DNA of 64,000 nt, taken from Tenacibaculum aiptasiae. GTDB taxonomy: Bacteria; Bacteroidota; Bacteroidia; Flavobacteriales; Flavobacteriaceae. The stretch covers positions 756,964-820,963 of the forward strand of contig NZ_WAAU01000008.1 in the NCBI RefSeq assembly GCF_008806755.1, written 5' to 3'. The position numbers and the translations under genes were made by a program. This document shows positions 62,031 to 64,000 of this stretch, piece after piece; within the stretch, counting starts at the first letter, position 1, and every line of letters begins with the position of its first letter. Below the pieces are notes generated by a model. It saw only the letters and a list, made by a program, of their open reading frames with translations, did no database searches and was not told the DNA's origin.

Positions 62031-63500
62031 ATGAAAAAAACATTCCTTTTCCTTGCTTTAGCTGGTGTTTTACAAAGTAATCTCCATCAACTGCAGGCAC
62101 AAGAAGCAACTCCTACTACTACCCTATTTTCGAGAATAGATAACTATTTTACTACTGGAACCAAAAATGGTTTTTCTGGCGCTATTACTGTAGTTAAAAA
62201 CGGTAAAACAATTATTAATAAGGGGTATGGTATTGCCAATAAAGAAACTAACAGTCTTAACAACCCGAATACTATTTTTGATATTGGTTCTAATACCAAA
62301 CAGTTTACTGCTACTGCAATTTTAAAACTTGCTGAGTTAGGCAAACTAAAGCTAATCGATCCTTTAAGCAAGTATTTTAAAGAGCTTCCTACCGACAAAC
62401 AAAATATTACAATTCATCAATTACTTGCTCATTCCGCTGGATTTACAGATTCTATTGGTCGTGATTTTACTGAAATATCGCAAAAAGACTTCTTTGAAAA
62501 ACTTTTTGCTACACCTTTATTATCCAAACCTGGAGAAAAATACTCTTACTCTAATGTTGGTTATAGTGTACTTGGGAGAATTATAGAACTTACTTCTGGT
62601 CAACCTTATGAGGTATTTTTAAACAACTATCTTTTTACACCTGCGGGAATGTCACAAACCGGATATCTTTTACCAAAATGGGATACCAATCAAATCTCTC
62701 GTAGTTATAACCGAGGTATTATTGAAGGGAAATCGCCTATTTTTCGTTATCAAAAAGACAAAGGAGTTAACTGGCATTTGAAAGCTAATGGCGGTATCAA
62801 TTCTACTCAAAACGATATGCTTCTTTGGCATAAAGCCTTAAAGGAGCACAAAATTTTATCGAAAGCATCTTTAGAAAAATTGCTTACTCCTGTAATTCAT
62901 TATTCAAGTGGAAAATATAAATATGCTTATGCCTGTGGTTGGGGTGTTCGAATTTTAGAAAACAATATTAAAAGAGTAGCTCACAACGGATCTAATGGTT
63001 CTTATTCACATTCGCTCATATGGTTTCCTAAAGAAGATATTTATATTGTATATGCAACCAATGCCAATAGCGACCGAGTTGAATTTGCTGCCTATCCTGT
63101 TGCAAAAATGCTATTGGATGAAAACTATGTTCCTAAACCAATACAAAACAATATTTTCTCATTTATATTGGAGTATGCAAAACAACACCCTTCTAATAAA
63201 CACAAAGAATTAATTGCTATTTTAAAAGAGCAATACAAAGATGATTTTACCCACTCGGGGGTTTTAAATACTACTGCCTACCTCATCCTTAAATCGAATA
63301 AGAATCAAGATTGGGCATTGGAATTATTTAAAGAGAATGTAAAACTATATCCTAAAGACGGTAACCTTTGGGACTCTTTAGCCGATGGATATAAAGCCCA
63401 TAATTTAACTAAGGATGCTATTAAAAGTTATCAAAAAGCCGTTGAGTTGGGCTATACCGATTCGCAAAAAAAACTTGATGACTTGGTTAAGAATAATTAA
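62031..63500 (+). CDS. class C beta-lactamase-family serine hydrolase with TPR tail
   Basis: 489 residues. Signal peptide (MKKTFLFLALAGVLQ), catalytic SxxK in DIGSNTKQFTA, YSN in YSYSNVGYSVLG and the HNG triad element RVAHNGSNG, so active as a serine hydrolase. C-terminal TPR-like helices (ALELFKENVKLYPKDGNLWD). Probably a peptidase or esterase acting outside the cytoplasm, not necessarily an antibiotic resistance enzyme. Terminator follows. Confidence 0.9.
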   Translation: MKKTFLFLALAGVLQSNLHQLQAQEATPTTTLFSRIDNYFTTGTKNGFSGAITVVKNGKTIINKGYGIANKETNSLNNPNTIFDIGSNTKQFTATAILKLAELGKLKLIDPLSKYFKELPTDKQNITIHQLLAHSAGFTDSIGRDFTEISQKDFFEKLFATPLLSKPGEKYSYSNVGYSVLGRIIELTSGQPYEVFLNNYLFTPAGMSQTGYLLPKWDTNQISRSYNRGIIEGKSPIFRYQKDKGVNWHLKANGGINSTQNDMLLWHKALKEHKILSKASLEKLLTPVIHYSSGKYKYAYACGWGVRILENNIKRVAHNGSNGSYSHSLIWFPKEDIYIVYATNANSDRVEFAAYPVAKMLLDENYVPKPIQNNIFSFILEYAKQHPSNKHKELIAILKEQYKDDFTHSGVLNTTAYLILKSNKNQDWALELFKENVKLYPKDGNLWDSLADGYKAHNLTKDAIKSYQKAVELGYTDSQKKLDDLVKNN

Positions 63501-63514
63501 AAACTAATACTTAT

Positions 63515-63545
63515 AAGGAAAGTCCAAGAGGATTTTCCTTTGTTT
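63515..63545 (+). terminator. terminator of the serine hydrolase gene
   Basis: AAGGAAA / TTTTCCTT arms, followed by TGTTTT. Short stem, large loop. Confidence 0.55.
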
Positions 63546-63611
63546 TAGTACTTTAGTTCTCAGTTATGTGCATGATTACACGAACTCCAAACCAAGCAAC
63601 TGAGAAAATTA

Positions 63612-64000
63612 ATGGACAAAACCATACTGAATACTTATTTCCATTCCTTATTTCCTATTGAAAAAGAGGTTGTTGAAGAAATTACAAAACCATTTTGTGA
63701 TTTTACATTAACTAAAAACACTATTTTATTAAATAAAGATACTATTAGTACCAAAACATATTTTTTAGAAAAAGGCTATGTAAGGTCTTATATTTTAAAT
63801 GAAGACAATGAAGAAGTAACTACTAATATTTATTCTGCTCCTTGTTTTGTAAATGATTTTTTATCCTTCTTTAAAAAGCAACCTACTAAAGGAATATATA
63901 AAACCATAACCGATTGTTCTTTTTGGGAAACTAGTTTGGAAAATGTACAAATCAACTTTCATAATATTGTAGACTTTAGAGAATTTAGCAGGCTTTTGTT
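63612..64000 (+). CDS. Crp/Fnr-family regulator, N-terminal part (cut by window edge)
   Basis: The first 129 codons from the ATG at 63612: MDKTILNTYFHSLFPIEKEV, then a cyclic-nucleotide-binding-type fold (LLNKDTISTKTYFLEKGYVRSY over several strands, FVNDFLSFF). This matches the Crp/Fnr-like regulators common in Bacteroidota. The HTH domain would lie outside the window. A 9-bp inverted repeat TTCTCAGTT / AACTGAGAA (63555-63606) flanks the region before the ATG and may be its operator. Confidence 0.8.
   Translation, partial: MDKTILNTYFHSLFPIEKEVVEEITKPFCDFTLTKNTILLNKDTISTKTYFLEKGYVRSYILNEDNEEVTTNIYSAPCFVNDFLSFFKKQPTKGIYKTITDCSFWETSLENVQINFHNIVDFREFSRLL

Overview
The window is a stretch of AT-rich chromosome from a member of the Bacteroidota, almost certainly a marine-type Flavobacteriaceae (Tenacibaculum/Polaribacter-like; genus is a guess). 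The evidence is bshA, a split transketolase, DUF3810, OstA, DUF4401/DUF2157/GDYXXLXY, DUF4469 and an Oar-like TonB-dependent receptor, together with many exact matches to the Bacteroidota -7 promoter element TAnnTTTG and almost no Shine-Dalgarno sequences.

Layout. 1-9.2 kb: bshA (partial), an N-terminal transketolase subunit, a giant tricorn-like protease, a 41-bp-period array of palindromes, a putative amidotransferase-like secreted protein, dnaB and a DUF3810 protein. 9.2-20.6 kb: pepT, lysA flanked on both sides by related small-RNA candidates on the opposite strand, an Oar-like TonB receptor, rpsF-rpsR-rplI, a sterol-desaturase-family enzyme, an ECF sigma/anti-sigma-like/outer-membrane unit and a third small-RNA candidate. 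20.6-29.7 kb: rel/spoT, a Fur-family regulator, purA, a DinB-like protein, a PLP decarboxylase, an OstA-like protein and an aminotransferase.

29.7-48 kb is an amino-acid biosynthesis block made of two divergent operons. The ilv operon (ilvE-D-B-N-methyltransferase-C-A, minus strand) is preceded by two tandem leader peptides rich in Ile/Val/Leu, each followed by an intrinsic terminator. The arg operon (GNAT-argG-argC-proC-argD-argF'-argB-argE-argH, plus strand) is preceded by a short leader peptide ending Arg-Leu-Arg-Arg-Arg-stop in CGC codons. The two operons thus appear to share one 0.8-kb divergent control region with three leader peptides. Ala89 in ArgF' suggests succinylated rather than acetylated ornithine as substrate. 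argH is preceded by nine tandem heptamers.

48-64 kb is accessory: a three-gene membrane cluster, an esterase whose upstream and downstream flanks are found fused without the gene 2 kb further on, a zinc-ribbon PD-(D/E)xK nuclease, a small membrane protein with a C8 tract near its start, a C-protein/m5C-methyltransferase/GIY-YIG restriction-modification system with a clear operator, an HU-Ig protein, several lipoproteins and secreted proteins of unknown function, a class-C beta-lactamase-like serine hydrolase and the start of a Crp/Fnr-type regulator.

The most unusual signals are the triple attenuator region, a promoter class (GGG-T-rich box 25-26 bp upstream of a TAnnTTTG-like -7) shared by the three small-RNA candidates and two accessory operons, and the palindrome arrays. 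All functional statements come from reading the sequence and knowledge of families; no searches were run.
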